NCBI GenBank assembly: GCA_020638065.1
Contig: JACKJG010000007.1
Span: 124,001 to 188,000 of the forward strand
Direction of reading: 5' to 3'
Length of the DNA: 64,000 nucleotides
Source of the DNA: Hyphomicrobiaceae bacterium
GTDB taxonomy: Bacteria > Pseudomonadota > Alphaproteobacteria > Rhizobiales > Devosiaceae
Below the pieces are notes generated by a model. That model saw only the letters and a program-made list of their open reading frames with translations. It was not told the DNA's origin and did no database searches. Below, one piece after another: positions 30,967 to 38,679 of the stretch. The translations under genes were made by a program, and so were the position numbers. How positions within the stretch are numbered: the stretch's first letter is position 1; the number at the start of each line of letters is the position of its first letter.

Positions 30967-31763
30967 TCCAGGCCTTTCTGCCCGATATTCTGAGCGCCCT
31001 TTCGGGCGCCGCTGTCGGGCTTGTTCTCGGGCTGGTCGGCGGCGGCGGCTCGATTCTGGCCGTGCCGCTGCTAATCTATGTGGTTGGCATCACCTCAACC
31101 CATCTTGCGCTCGGAACAAGCGCGGTGGCGGTGGGCGCGGCAGCGCTTCTCAATCTCATTCCGCACTGGCGGGCAGGCAATATCAAATGGCGCTGCGCCT
31201 TCGTCTTTTCTTTCTTCGGCGTCATCGGCGCCTTTGCCGGTTCATCCATAGCCAAGCTGGTTGACGGCCAGGCCCTGCTCGCCGCGTTCGGTGTACTGAT
31301 GATCGTGATCGGCATCGTCATGCTGATGAAGCGCGGCAAGGAAGGCGACCCGCTGGTCCGGCTCAGCCGCAAGAATGCCTTCACGCTCGGGCCGCGGCTT
31401 TCAACCTCAGGATTTGCGGTCGGGCTTCTGGCCGGGTTTTTCGGCATTGGCGGCGGGTTTCTGATCGTACCGGGCCTGATGCTGGCCACCGCCATGCCCA
31501 TCACGTTTGCGGTCGGAACCTCCCTGGTCAGCGTGGCGTCGTTCGGCTTTGCCACGGCCACCAATTACGCGATATCGGGACTGGTTGATTGGCGCGTGGC
31601 GCTGGTCTTTATCGCCGGTGGCTTGATCGGCGGCCTGATCGGTGTAGCGCTGACCGGATGGCTGAAAAGCCGTCAGCATCTGCTTCAGGCCGGGTTCGCC
31701 ATAATGGTGATCGGGATTGGCATATCGGTCGTCTGGCGCGGTCTGGCGCCTTTCTTCAGGTAG
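30963..31763 (+). CDS. TauE/SafE-family sulfite exporter
   Basis: The 266-residue membrane protein has about eight helices in two repeated halves, with the family signatures GLVGGGGSILAVPLLIYVVG near the start and FGIGGGFLIVPGLML at about 161-175. TauE/SafE proteins export sulfite or sulfoacetate. I place the start at the GTG at 30963, whose GTGA overlaps the bigR stop; the frame also extends upstream to 30945. Coupling to bigR makes it the exit path for the sulfite produced by the persulfide dioxygenase. A dispersed repeat follows the stop. Confidence 0.92.
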   Translation: MIQAFLPDILSALSGAAVGLVLGLVGGGGSILAVPLLIYVVGITSTHLALGTSAVAVGAAALLNLIPHWRAGNIKWRCAFVFSFFGVIGAFAGSSIAKLVDGQALLAAFGVLMIVIGIVMLMKRGKEGDPLVRLSRKNAFTLGPRLSTSGFAVGLLAGFFGIGGGFLIVPGLMLATAMPITFAVGTSLVSVASFGFATATNYAISGLVDWRVALVFIAGGLIGGLIGVALTGWLKSRQHLLQAGFAIMVIGIGISVVWRGLAPFFR

Positions 31764-31775
31764 TGTCCCTGTTTT

Positions 31776-31826
31776 GTCGCATGTTCGAACCGGAAAACCG
31801 TTTCGCACTTTTCCGGAACGTGCTCT
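31776..31826 (+). repeat. Dispersed extragenic palindromic repeat, copy C
   Basis: The best preserved copy: TTCGAACCGGAAAACCG, then TTTCGCAC and TTTTCCGGAACGTGCTC. CCGGAAAA (31790-31797) and TTTTCCGG (31809-31816) pair exactly, giving a hairpin that could terminate convergent transcripts from tauE and the MATE gene. It matches copies at 2086 and 17941. Confidence 0.8.
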
Positions 31827-33246
31827 AGTCCCTCAACCCCCTCAACAGACCAAGGCGCTCGCGCAAAAAGAAACGGATCGTCAGGGTGACGGCCACGAAG
31901 CCGAGCCCGGCCCCGAGCCCGGCCCAGATACCGACCCCCTGCCAACCGGCCACGAAGGCGAGCGCATAAGCGACACCCAACCCGAACAGCCAATAGCCGA
32001 CCAGTGCGGCCAGCATGGGAAAGCGCGTATCGCTGAGGCCGCGCAATGCGGCCGTCGAGGAGACTTGTCCGCCATCGAAGAACTGGAACAGCCCCGACAC
32101 GATCAGGTAGGACGTGGCGAGCGCAATGGTAGAGGCGTTGTTCGGATCGGTGGGATCGAGAAACAGATGCACGAAGAATTGCGGCACGGTGAGATAGGCG
32201 GCGCATGTCACCGCCATGAAGAGCGCCGTCAGTCCCATTGACGACCAGCCCGATTTGGCAACCCCGTCTGGATTGCCGGCGCCATAGTGCAGGCCGACGC
32301 GGACGGTCGTGCCCATGGAAAGTCCCAGCGGCACCATGAAGGAAATCGCCGCAACCTGCAGGGCCACGGCGTGCGCGGCCACGGCCTCGGTTGAGATCCA
32401 ACCCATCATGATCACGGCGACACCGAACAGGCCGACCTCGGACAACATCGAGAGGCCAATTGGCGTGCCCACTCGCCAGATCTGCACGAAACGTGGCCAG
32501 TCGGGTTTGAGGATGCGGGTCAGCACATGATAACGGCGCGTCGCAGGATGCACGCTGACCGCATAAAGACCGGCGGCGAGCATGACAAAATTGACCGCGA
32601 CCGTCGAAATCGCGGCCCCGGCCAGTTCGAGCCGCGGCAGGCCGAAATTGCCGAACATCAGTCCGTAATTCATGAGCGCGTTGAGCAGGACGCCCATGAT
32701 CGCGATCACCAGAAGCAGGCCGGTCTTGCCATGTGCCTGCAAGACCGACCGATAAACGACGATGCCGTAGGATGGCAGCAGAGCGAAGGCGGCGATGTTC
32801 AGATAGGTCTGGGCATCATCGACGACCGAGGGAATCTGGTTCAGCGCCAGAAAAATCGGCTTTGCGCAAAGAATGATCGGGATCGTGATGAAGGACAGCG
32901 CCACGGAAACCCACAGTCCCTGCCGCGCCACGCGCCTGACGTCACGAAAACGGCGGGCGCCGATGGCCTGCGCGATCAGCGGGCTGGTGGCGGTGATCAC
33001 GCCCATGCCGCCGATGGACAGAGGATGCATCAGCGAGGTCGAAAGCGAACCGGCAGCCAGATAGGTCGGGCCCAGCCAGCCCATCATCACCACATCGGTG
33101 GTGAACAACAGGATGCCGGCGATCTGCGCCAGGATGAGCGGCCCGGACAGTTTGAGCAATTCGATCGTCTCGCCCAGCCAGGTCACGTGGCCAGCAGACA
33201 CAAGGGCAGCATCGATGGTCTCGGACTTTGCGGCCGCGACAGACAT
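31825..33246 (-). CDS. MATE-family efflux transporter
   Basis: The 473-residue protein has about twelve hydrophobic helices in two similar halves. ETIELLKLSGPLILAQIAGILLFTTDVVMMGWLG is the usual N-terminal MATE opening (about 28-62), and the second half begins near WRVGTPIGLSMLSEVGLFGVAVIMMGWI at about residue 250. Such proteins export cationic drugs or metabolites with Na+ or H+. I chose the ATG at 33246 (MSVAAAKSE) because the frame beyond it to 33333 lacks similarity. It is convergent with tauE, with a dispersed repeat between. Confidence 0.93.
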   Translation of the reverse strand: MSVAAAKSETIDAALVSAGHVTWLGETIELLKLSGPLILAQIAGILLFTTDVVMMGWLGPTYLAAGSLSTSLMHPLSIGGMGVITATSPLIAQAIGARRFRDVRRVARQGLWVSVALSFITIPIILCAKPIFLALNQIPSVVDDAQTYLNIAAFALLPSYGIVVYRSVLQAHGKTGLLLVIAIMGVLLNALMNYGLMFGNFGLPRLELAGAAISTVAVNFVMLAAGLYAVSVHPATRRYHVLTRILKPDWPRFVQIWRVGTPIGLSMLSEVGLFGVAVIMMGWISTEAVAAHAVALQVAAISFMVPLGLSMGTTVRVGLHYGAGNPDGVAKSGWSSMGLTALFMAVTCAAYLTVPQFFVHLFLDPTDPNNASTIALATSYLIVSGLFQFFDGGQVSSTAALRGLSDTRFPMLAALVGYWLFGLGVAYALAFVAGWQGVGIWAGLGAGLGFVAVTLTIRFFLRERLGLLRGLRD

Positions 33247-33389
33247 GGTTGGAACCCGGGCTTTTGGTTGCGGCGGATCCGGCGTGCACCGCTCATCAAG
33301 GGGATGAGCTCGCCCGAAGCGCCATTGCGTCACTTCAATCCGCTCAAGCGGTCGAAGTCAACCGGACTTGTCCGGAATGAAAATCAACC

Positions 33390-33411
33390 GGGCCACACGA
33401 TTGTGTGGCCC
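33390..33411 (-). terminator. Hairpin terminator after a small secreted-protein gene
   Basis: GGGCCACAC and GTGTGGCCC pair around a four-base GATT loop; on the - strand it is followed by GGTTGATTTT. It lies 27 bases after the stop of the gene at 33438. Confidence 0.6.
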
Positions 33412-33437
33412 CGGAAATCAAGAGGATATGTGCCGGT

Positions 33438-33854
33438 TCAGCACTCGACGTTGAGTGGTACCCACTGGGTGGCGATTTCAGAGTTCGGGGTCACGACCCG
33501 GTAGGACGTATGGGTGGTCGAACCGACCAGCATGCTGTTTTCCCATGTGCCCAGATTGACACCGCCTGAACCGGGCTGGGTCTGGACCTGATAGGGGCCG
33601 AGAACGACGCCGGTCGAGGAAACAAGCAGAATGGGGAACGCTCCGGGCTTGTTGGAAAACACCCAGACCTTGAGTGGCACCTGGGCGGGGCAGACAGCAG
33701 CGTCCGGCGAGACGATGCCCATCTGCATCTTGGTGACGCGGGGTTTGACCTGGCCGCCGCCCTGAAGGTCGAAAGGTCCATTGGCGGCGGCGATGCCGGT
33801 CGACAGGAGCGTTGCCAGCAAGGCTGCGGCGAGTTTGATGGATTTGACGTGCAT
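33438..33854 (-). CDS. Secreted protein of unknown function
   Basis: The 138-residue product from the ATG at 33854 has a signal peptide (MHVKSIKLAAALLATLLSTGIAAA, cut before NGPF). The mature part is rich in Val, Thr and Gly and has two cysteines, one in AVCPAQVPL and the other as the final residue, likely a disulfide. The alternating strands (VPLKVWVFSN, GPYQVQTQPG, TSYRVVTPN) suggest a beta-sandwich. I recognise no family. A longer frame to 34061 is open but does not look like protein. It is in the same direction as infC but separated from it by another small gene. Confidence 0.7.
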   Translation of the reverse strand: MHVKSIKLAAALLATLLSTGIAAANGPFDLQGGGQVKPRVTKMQMGIVSPDAAVCPAQVPLKVWVFSNKPGAFPILLVSSTGVVLGPYQVQTQPGSGGVNLGTWENSMLVGSTTHTSYRVVTPNSEIATQWVPLNVEC

Positions 33855-33946
33855 GATTGGGTGTCCCGATCTTTTCGAATTGAACTCACGTGCCGCAGGC
33901 ATTGCGGGCCCGTTGATCAATGAGACGCAATGACGAGAGATCGGGT

Positions 33947-34399
33947 TCAATCTTTTTTGCGGGAAGTGTACCGGGCAAACAGCATGCGCATGATTGCGAC
34001 GGTCATGCCGATGGCAATGGCAAGGGTGATCAGCCCGCCGATTCCGAAAACGATCCGGCATTCAAGATTGCTCGCTTCCCGCGACAGGAAACCGAGCGAA
34101 GAGATGCAGGTGCCGGTATCCGCGCCCGCCATGATCCAAAGTCCCGGCACCGACAGACAATAGACAACCCCGAGCGCAGCGAGGCGCTGCAGGCCCATCC
34201 AGCCCTTCCATTGAAAGAAGATCGTCAGCCCCGCCATGACGAAGGTGCAAGCTGCAATTTCGGCGACCCATAGGGGTGCCTCCAATCCGTCGCGAACCAG
34301 AGCCATGCCGACCATCATGGCGGCGCCCGCACCACCGAATAACAGCGCGAAGCCCCAACCGGGCTTGGTGTTCTGATGCGCATTCGGTTCGTTATTCAT
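33947..34399 (-). CDS. Small integral membrane protein, unknown
   Basis: The 150-residue product from the ATG at 34399 has a polar start (MNNEPNAHQNTKPGWG) and four hydrophobic segments at about 17-35, 43-63, 70-88 and 110-140. Cysteine pairs lie in DTGTCISS and ASNLECRIV. No family is recognised. It ends in a basic tail RYTSRKKD. It is on the same strand as infC, whose stop lies upstream, and 154 bases separate the two, so it may or may not share that transcript. Confidence 0.7.
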   Translation of the reverse strand: MNNEPNAHQNTKPGWGFALLFGGAGAAMMVGMALVRDGLEAPLWVAEIAACTFVMAGLTIFFQWKGWMGLQRLAALGVVYCLSVPGLWIMAGADTGTCISSLGFLSREASNLECRIVFGIGGLITLAIAIGMTVAIMRMLFARYTSRKKD

Positions 34400-34553
34400 G
34401 GCCGGATCTGGCCCGCAAACGGTTCGAGACGAGTCCATGATAATGGCGGACAACGTCGAGCCGGTTAATCTGGCCGACTTCATGCGCAGGCAACGAAAAA
34501 CGGGCCGGATCGCCTCCAGCCCGTTGTTGAAATTCTGTCCTTGCGGGAGCGTC

Positions 34554-35090
34554 CTAGCGCGGCGCGAGCACCATCACCATCTGGCGGCCTTCGCTGCGCG
34601 GGGTGGATTCCACCTTGGCCAGCTCATCCATCTGATCGCGCACCTTGTTAAGCAGTTCGAGCCCGAGTTCCTGATGCGCCATTTCGCGGCCGCGGAAGCG
34701 CATGGTGACCTTGACCTTGTCGCCTTCCTCCAGGAATTTTTCGACGGACCGCATCTTCACGTCATAGTCGTGCGTGTCGATATTTGGCCTCAGCTTGATC
34801 TCCTTGACCTCGATCACCTTCTGCTTCTTGCGCGCGTCGGCGGCCTTCTTCTGCGCCTGGTACTTGTATTTCCCAAGGTCGAGAATCTTGCAGACGGGCG
34901 GGTTGGCATTGGGGGAGATCGCAACCAGATCGAGTCCGGCCTGAAAGGCCAGTTCAAGCGCTTTTGGCGTTTCGACCTGTCCGAGATTGACACCTTCCGC
35001 GTCAATCAATTGCACCGCGGGTGCGGAAATATCCTCGTTTGCAGGCGGGCCGTCCTTTTGCGGCGCCTGGGGTCTCATCGGTCGGCGAAT
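34554..35090 (-). CDS. infC: Translation initiation factor IF-3
   Basis: The 178-residue factor has the N-terminal domain (VQLIDAEGVNLGQVETPKALELAFQAGLDLVAISPNANPPVCKI at about 26-70, named by position), a lysine-rich linker (about 72-90) and the C-terminal domain (VKEIKLRPNIDTHDYDVK to VMVLAPR). Translation most likely starts at the ATT at 35090, eight bases after AGGA, giving IRRPMRPQAP, the sequence expected in rhizobia. The next in-frame ATG, at 35078, gives a protein lacking these four residues. A rare start allows IF-3 to repress its own translation. rpmI and rplT are 5.7 kb away. Confidence 0.96.
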   Translation of the reverse strand: MRRPMRPQAPQKDGPPANEDISAPAVQLIDAEGVNLGQVETPKALELAFQAGLDLVAISPNANPPVCKILDLGKYKYQAQKKAADARKKQKVIEVKEIKLRPNIDTHDYDVKMRSVEKFLEEGDKVKVTMRFRGREMAHQELGLELLNKVRDQMDELAKVESTPRSEGRQMVMVLAPR

Positions 35091-35137
35091 AGTAATGATC
35101 CTTCTTGCTGTTGCACCAAATGGGTGATTTCGCGGCT

Positions 35138-35166
35138 AAAATCGTGTCTCACCCGGGCAAAGTCAA
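35138..35166 (-). promoter_or_regulatory. Candidate promoter for infC
   Basis: On the - strand TTGACT (35161-35166) and GATTTT (35138-35143) are 17 bases apart, 48 bases upstream of the start codon. The -10 element is weak. Confidence 0.45.
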
Positions 35167-35244
35167 CAGGCAAGTGTTGCTTTCGCGCGCTTGCCGGACT
35201 GAATTGGGCGACATGAGAGTGTGAGACCCGCTTATGGACATAAG

Positions 35245-36006
35245 ATGACAACACACGCGATTGCTGTCGGCACCGACAAAAGGTCCATCGCCGCAGAGGT
35301 GCAGGAGGGGGGCGAACCGGGCCTGTTCTTTCTGGGTGGTTTCGATTCGTCGATGCAGGGGACAAAGGCGCAATTCGTCCGGCAGCTTGGTGCCGAGCTG
35401 GACCTAAGGAGCATCTTCTTCGACTATTCGGGCCATGGCGTTTCAGGCGGCGATTTTCTCGACGGAACGATTTCGCGCTGGCTCGAGGAATCGCGGGCGG
35501 TATTCGACACGTGCGCCGCCGATTCGAACCTGCTGATCGGCTCGTCGATGGGAGGGTGGCTGGCCCTTTTGCTCAATCGCATGCTTCGGGCGGAAGGCGA
35601 TGCTCGCGTCAAGGGCATCATTCTGATCGCACCGGCGACTGACATGACCAACGATCTGCTGCTCGACATTTTGACCCCTGCGGAAAAGGCCGAACTCGAA
35701 CGCGACGGAAGGGTTACGCGACCCTCGGGATTTGATGATCCGCATGTTTTTACCGGAACGCTGATCGATGATGGTGCACAGCATTTGTTGTTTGGCGGAA
35801 AGATCGTGACGGGCTGTCCGGTGCATATTCTGCAGGGCGGCAAGGACATGGCGGTTCCGCCCGCGCATGCGCAAAAGCTCATGGATCATCTGCCGCTCGA
35901 TGTCGCCAAACTCACCCTGGTTCCAAATGGCGATCACTCCCTCAGCCGGCCCGGGGACCTGGCCCTGCTCCGGCGGGCCATCGAGACCATGCTGGAAATG
36001 GACTAG
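35245..36006 (+). CDS. Alpha/beta-fold hydrolase (ABHD10-like)
   Basis: The 253-residue protein has FFLGGFDSSMQGTKA at the start, FFDYSGHGVSGGDF (about 53-66), the nucleophile GSSMGGWLAL (about 97-106), an Asp in LQGGKDMAVP and the His in PNGDHSLSRPGDL. All three triad members are visible. The closest layout is ABHD10/palmitoyl-type thioesterases with a short cap; the substrate is unknown. A GTG at 35221 would add eight residues; I prefer the ATG at 35245, but neither has a good ribosome-binding site. It is divergent from infC and converges on the EamA gene, overlapping it by four bases. Confidence 0.9.
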   Translation: MTTHAIAVGTDKRSIAAEVQEGGEPGLFFLGGFDSSMQGTKAQFVRQLGAELDLRSIFFDYSGHGVSGGDFLDGTISRWLEESRAVFDTCAADSNLLIGSSMGGWLALLLNRMLRAEGDARVKGIILIAPATDMTNDLLLDILTPAEKAELERDGRVTRPSGFDDPHVFTGTLIDDGAQHLLFGGKIVTGCPVHILQGGKDMAVPPAHAQKLMDHLPLDVAKLTLVPNGDHSLSRPGDLALLRRAIETMLEMD

Positions 36007-36434
36007 AACGCCACCAATAGCGCGCCGGCGGCGATCAGAGCGACGCCCACCCAGTTGATCGCGGAAAGTTTCTCACCCAGAAACAGCACGCCGAAAATCG
36101 CAACCAGAACGATCGAAAGTTTGTCGAGCGGGGCGACGCGCGCGGCATCGCCCAGTTTCATGGCCCGGAAATAGGCCAGCCAGGACGCGCCGGTACCCAA
36201 TCCGGACAGGATCAGGAATATCCAGCTTCTCAGCGGCACTGGGCCGGATATGCGCCAGACACCGGTGCCGGCAACGATCAACCCGAGCACGACCAGAACG
36301 ACGATGGTCCTCAAGAAGGTCGCGTAGTCGGGATGGAGTTCGGTGACGCCGACCTTGGCGAAAATCGCGGTCAGGGCCGCAAAGACGGCCGCCAACAGAG
36401 CCCAGAACCAGTATTGATCGAGGAGGTTTCCCAC
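36003..36434 (-). CDS. EamA-type small transporter (one DMT repeat)
   Basis: The 143-residue protein has five hydrophobic helices and carries only one EamA repeat: WFWALLAAVFAALTAIFAKVGV, then LGTGASWLAYFRAMKLGDAARVAPLDKLS and FLGEKLSAINWVGVALIAAGALL. Single-repeat members form dimers and include YdcZ/RarD-like and small transporters of the DMT superfamily; the substrate is unknown. It is ten bases downstream of gpmA on the same strand, so it is probably cotranscribed with dapB and gpmA. Confidence 0.9.
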   Translation of the reverse strand: MGNLLDQYWFWALLAAVFAALTAIFAKVGVTELHPDYATFLRTIVVLVVLGLIVAGTGVWRISGPVPLRSWIFLILSGLGTGASWLAYFRAMKLGDAARVAPLDKLSIVLVAIFGVLFLGEKLSAINWVGVALIAAGALLVAF

Positions 36435-36444
36435 CGCGCCCGGC

Positions 36445-37059
36445 TCAGACGCCGCCCGACGAGGTCACGTTACCGTCCTCGTCGAACGTATAAATGATGG
36501 GTTGGCCGGTACCGATCTCGCGCTTGAGGATTTCCTCGGGGCTGAGATCTTCGAGATACATGACGAGCGCGCGCAGGGAATTGCCATGCGCCGAAACCAG
36601 AATGGTCCGTTCGGCCATGACGTTTGGCGCGATGACGTCCTTGTAATAGGGCAGAACCCTGTCGGCGGTGTCCTTCAGGCTTTCTCCACCCGGCGGCGGC
36701 ACATCAAAGGAACGGCGCCAGACATGGACCTGTTCTTCGCCCCATTTCTTGCGCGCATCATCCTTGTTGAGGCCGGCCAGATCGCCGTAATCGCGTTCGT
36801 TGAGCGCCTGATTGCGCACGATCGTCATGTTGACGATGCCCATCTCCTCGAGCATCAGGTCAAGCGTGTGCTGGGCTCTTTTCAACGCCGAGGTGAAACA
36901 GAGGTCCGGCTCAAAACCCCGGGCCTTGAGGGCCTTGCCCGCAGCGCGGGCCTCTTCGATGCCCTTTTCGGTCAGGTCCGGATCGCGCCAGCCGGTAAAG
37001 AGGTTCTTCAAATTCCATTCGCTCTGGCCGTGGCGGACCAGAATCAAGGTGCGTGTCAT
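36445..37059 (-). CDS. gpmA: 2,3-bisphosphoglycerate-dependent phosphoglycerate mutase
   Basis: The 204-residue enzyme starts MTRTLILVRHGQSEWNLKN with the phosphohistidine motif RHG at about 9-11. Further signatures are LNERDYGDLAGLNKDDARKKWGEEQVHVWRRSFD (named by position, about 84-117), PPGGESL and the second His in VSAHGNSLRALV. It interconverts 3- and 2-phosphoglycerate in glycolysis. An in-frame TTG at 37071 would overlap dapB, but I prefer the ATG at 37059. It follows dapB by eight bases. Confidence 0.96.
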   Translation of the reverse strand: MTRTLILVRHGQSEWNLKNLFTGWRDPDLTEKGIEEARAAGKALKARGFEPDLCFTSALKRAQHTLDLMLEEMGIVNMTIVRNQALNERDYGDLAGLNKDDARKKWGEEQVHVWRRSFDVPPPGGESLKDTADRVLPYYKDVIAPNVMAERTILVSAHGNSLRALVMYLEDLSPEEILKREIGTGQPIIYTFDEDGNVTSSGGV

Positions 37060-37067
37060 GTCAAAAC

Positions 37068-37880
37068 TCAATCCTTGAGGCCGAGCACGTCGGCCATGCT
37101 GTAAAACCCAATTGGTTGCTCGACCACCCAGAGCGCGGCCCGGAGAGCCCCGGCGGCGAAAAGTCCGCGATCGTCGGCGTGGTGTGACAATTCGATCCGT
37201 TCATGATCGGAGATGAACATGACGGTATGATCACCCGCCATGTTGCCGCCGCGCAGGGCCGCAAACCCAATGCTGCCCTTCTTGCGCTGACCGGTAATGC
37301 CTTCGCGGGCGAGCACCGCGTTGGACTTGAATTCGATGTCCCGGCCCCGAGCGGCCGCGCGCCCGAGCATCAGTGCGGTGCCAGAAGGCGCGTCGACCTT
37401 GCGGTTGTGGTGCATTTCGAGCACTTCGATATCGAAACTCTCGTCAAGCGCTGCGGCGGCGCGGCGCACCAGCGATGCCAGAAGATTGACGCCGAGCGAG
37501 AAATTACTGGCGCGGACGACGCGGATCTTGTCGCCGGCGGCGCGGAACTGGGCCTCGTCCTCGTCGGTGCAGCCGGTGGTGCCGACGATATGGGCTACAC
37601 CCTTTTCGATCGCGAGCTCGCTCAGCGCCACTGAGGTATCGGGCTTGGTGAAGTCGATCAGCACGTCGGCCTCGGCAAGGGCATGTTCGGCATTTGCGGT
37701 CAGGGTGACGCCGACCTTGCTGCCCCCTGCGATGCGACCCGCATCTTGCCCGAGATCGGGGGAACCTTCCTTTTCGATGGCACCGACCAGCCTGGCGCCT
37801 TCGGTTTCAAGCACCGCTGCGATATTTTCACGGCCCATGCGGCCGGCAGCACCGGCAATTGCAATTCTGACTTCAGCCAT
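37068..37880 (-). CDS. dapB: 4-hydroxy-tetrahydrodipicolinate reductase
   Basis: The 270-residue enzyme opens with VRIAIAGAAGRMGREN, the NAD(P)-binding Gly motif. It then has VLIDFTKPD, IVGTTGCTDED, ASNFSLGVNLLASL (about 127-140), EMHHNRKVDAPSGTALMLG with the catalytic His-His-...Lys (about 154-172) and the closing GAL..ALWV. It catalyses the second step of lysine/diaminopimelate synthesis. It is the first gene of a dapB-gpmA-EamA run. Confidence 0.97.
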   Translation of the reverse strand: MAEVRIAIAGAAGRMGRENIAAVLETEGARLVGAIEKEGSPDLGQDAGRIAGGSKVGVTLTANAEHALAEADVLIDFTKPDTSVALSELAIEKGVAHIVGTTGCTDEDEAQFRAAGDKIRVVRASNFSLGVNLLASLVRRAAAALDESFDIEVLEMHHNRKVDAPSGTALMLGRAAARGRDIEFKSNAVLAREGITGQRKKGSIGFAALRGGNMAGDHTVMFISDHERIELSHHADDRGLFAAGALRAALWVVEQPIGFYSMADVLGLKD

Positions 37881-37944
37881 GATCGGCCTCTTTGCTGTTT
37901 GGCTTCGAGTTTAGCGCCGGGCCGCGCCGATTTGAAGGCGCGGA

Positions 37945-38679
37945 TCAGTGATGATGGTTATGATGATCGTGAATATGCGGCGGTGGCGCGCTGGCCATTT
38001 CACTCAGGATCGCGCCGGCCTCCTGGGCGGGACTTGGCGCCATGGTGATGGGACGGCCAATGACGAGGTGGGTCGCGCCGTGCGACAGTGCTTCCGCGGG
38101 GGTGACGATGCGCTTCTGATCGCCGTTATCCGCACCTCTGGGGCGGATGCCCGGGGTGACGATCGCCATGTCCTCGCGTACGAACTGGCTGACCAGTGCC
38201 GCCTCATAGGCCGAGCAGACAACTCCGCCCATCCCCGATTCCGCCGCCTGATGCGCCCGCAGGGCGACGAGCGATTCGATATCACGGTCATACCCGGCCT
38301 CTTCGAGGTCTTCGTCGTCCATCGAGGTCAGAACCGTGACGCCCAGCAATCTGAGATGGCTACCCTCGGCGGCGCGGACGGCCGCGCGCATGGCCCTGGG
38401 ATAGGCGTGAACGGTCAACATGTGGGCGCCGGTTTCGGCTATGGCTGCGACGCCTTTTTCGACCGTGTTGTCGATGTCGAGCAGTTTGAGATCGAAAAAG
38501 ACCTGTTTGCCGGCGGCGATCAGCTGCTTGCCAACCTCCAGCCCCTCGCCGCCATAAAAGAGCTGATAGCCAATCTTGAAGGACGAGGCGGCATCGCCGA
38601 GCTTGTCCAGAAGCATTTCAGCTTCGGCGCGGGTGGAAAAGTCCAGCGCCACTATCAGGCGCGGGTCGGCGTGAGCCAT
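37945..38679 (-). CDS. pyrF: Orotidine 5'-phosphate decarboxylase with a His-rich tail
   Basis: The 244-residue enzyme has RLIVALDFST, the catalytic tetrad region FFDLKLLDIDNTVEKGV at about 60-76 (Asp, Lys, Asp), HAYPRAM, VTPGIRP and the phosphate motif VIGRPI. It makes UMP from OMP in pyrimidine synthesis. Beyond the normal end it has a C-terminal PHIHDHHNHHH, seven histidines in eleven residues, resembling a metal-binding tail. Its start lies 25 bases inside the upstream phosphatase gene, implying translational coupling. Confidence 0.96.
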   Translation of the reverse strand: MAHADPRLIVALDFSTRAEAEMLLDKLGDAASSFKIGYQLFYGGEGLEVGKQLIAAGKQVFFDLKLLDIDNTVEKGVAAIAETGAHMLTVHAYPRAMRAAVRAAEGSHLRLLGVTVLTSMDDEDLEEAGYDRDIESLVALRAHQAAESGMGGVVCSAYEAALVSQFVREDMAIVTPGIRPRGADNGDQKRIVTPAEALSHGATHLVIGRPITMAPSPAQEAGAILSEMASAPPPHIHDHHNHHH

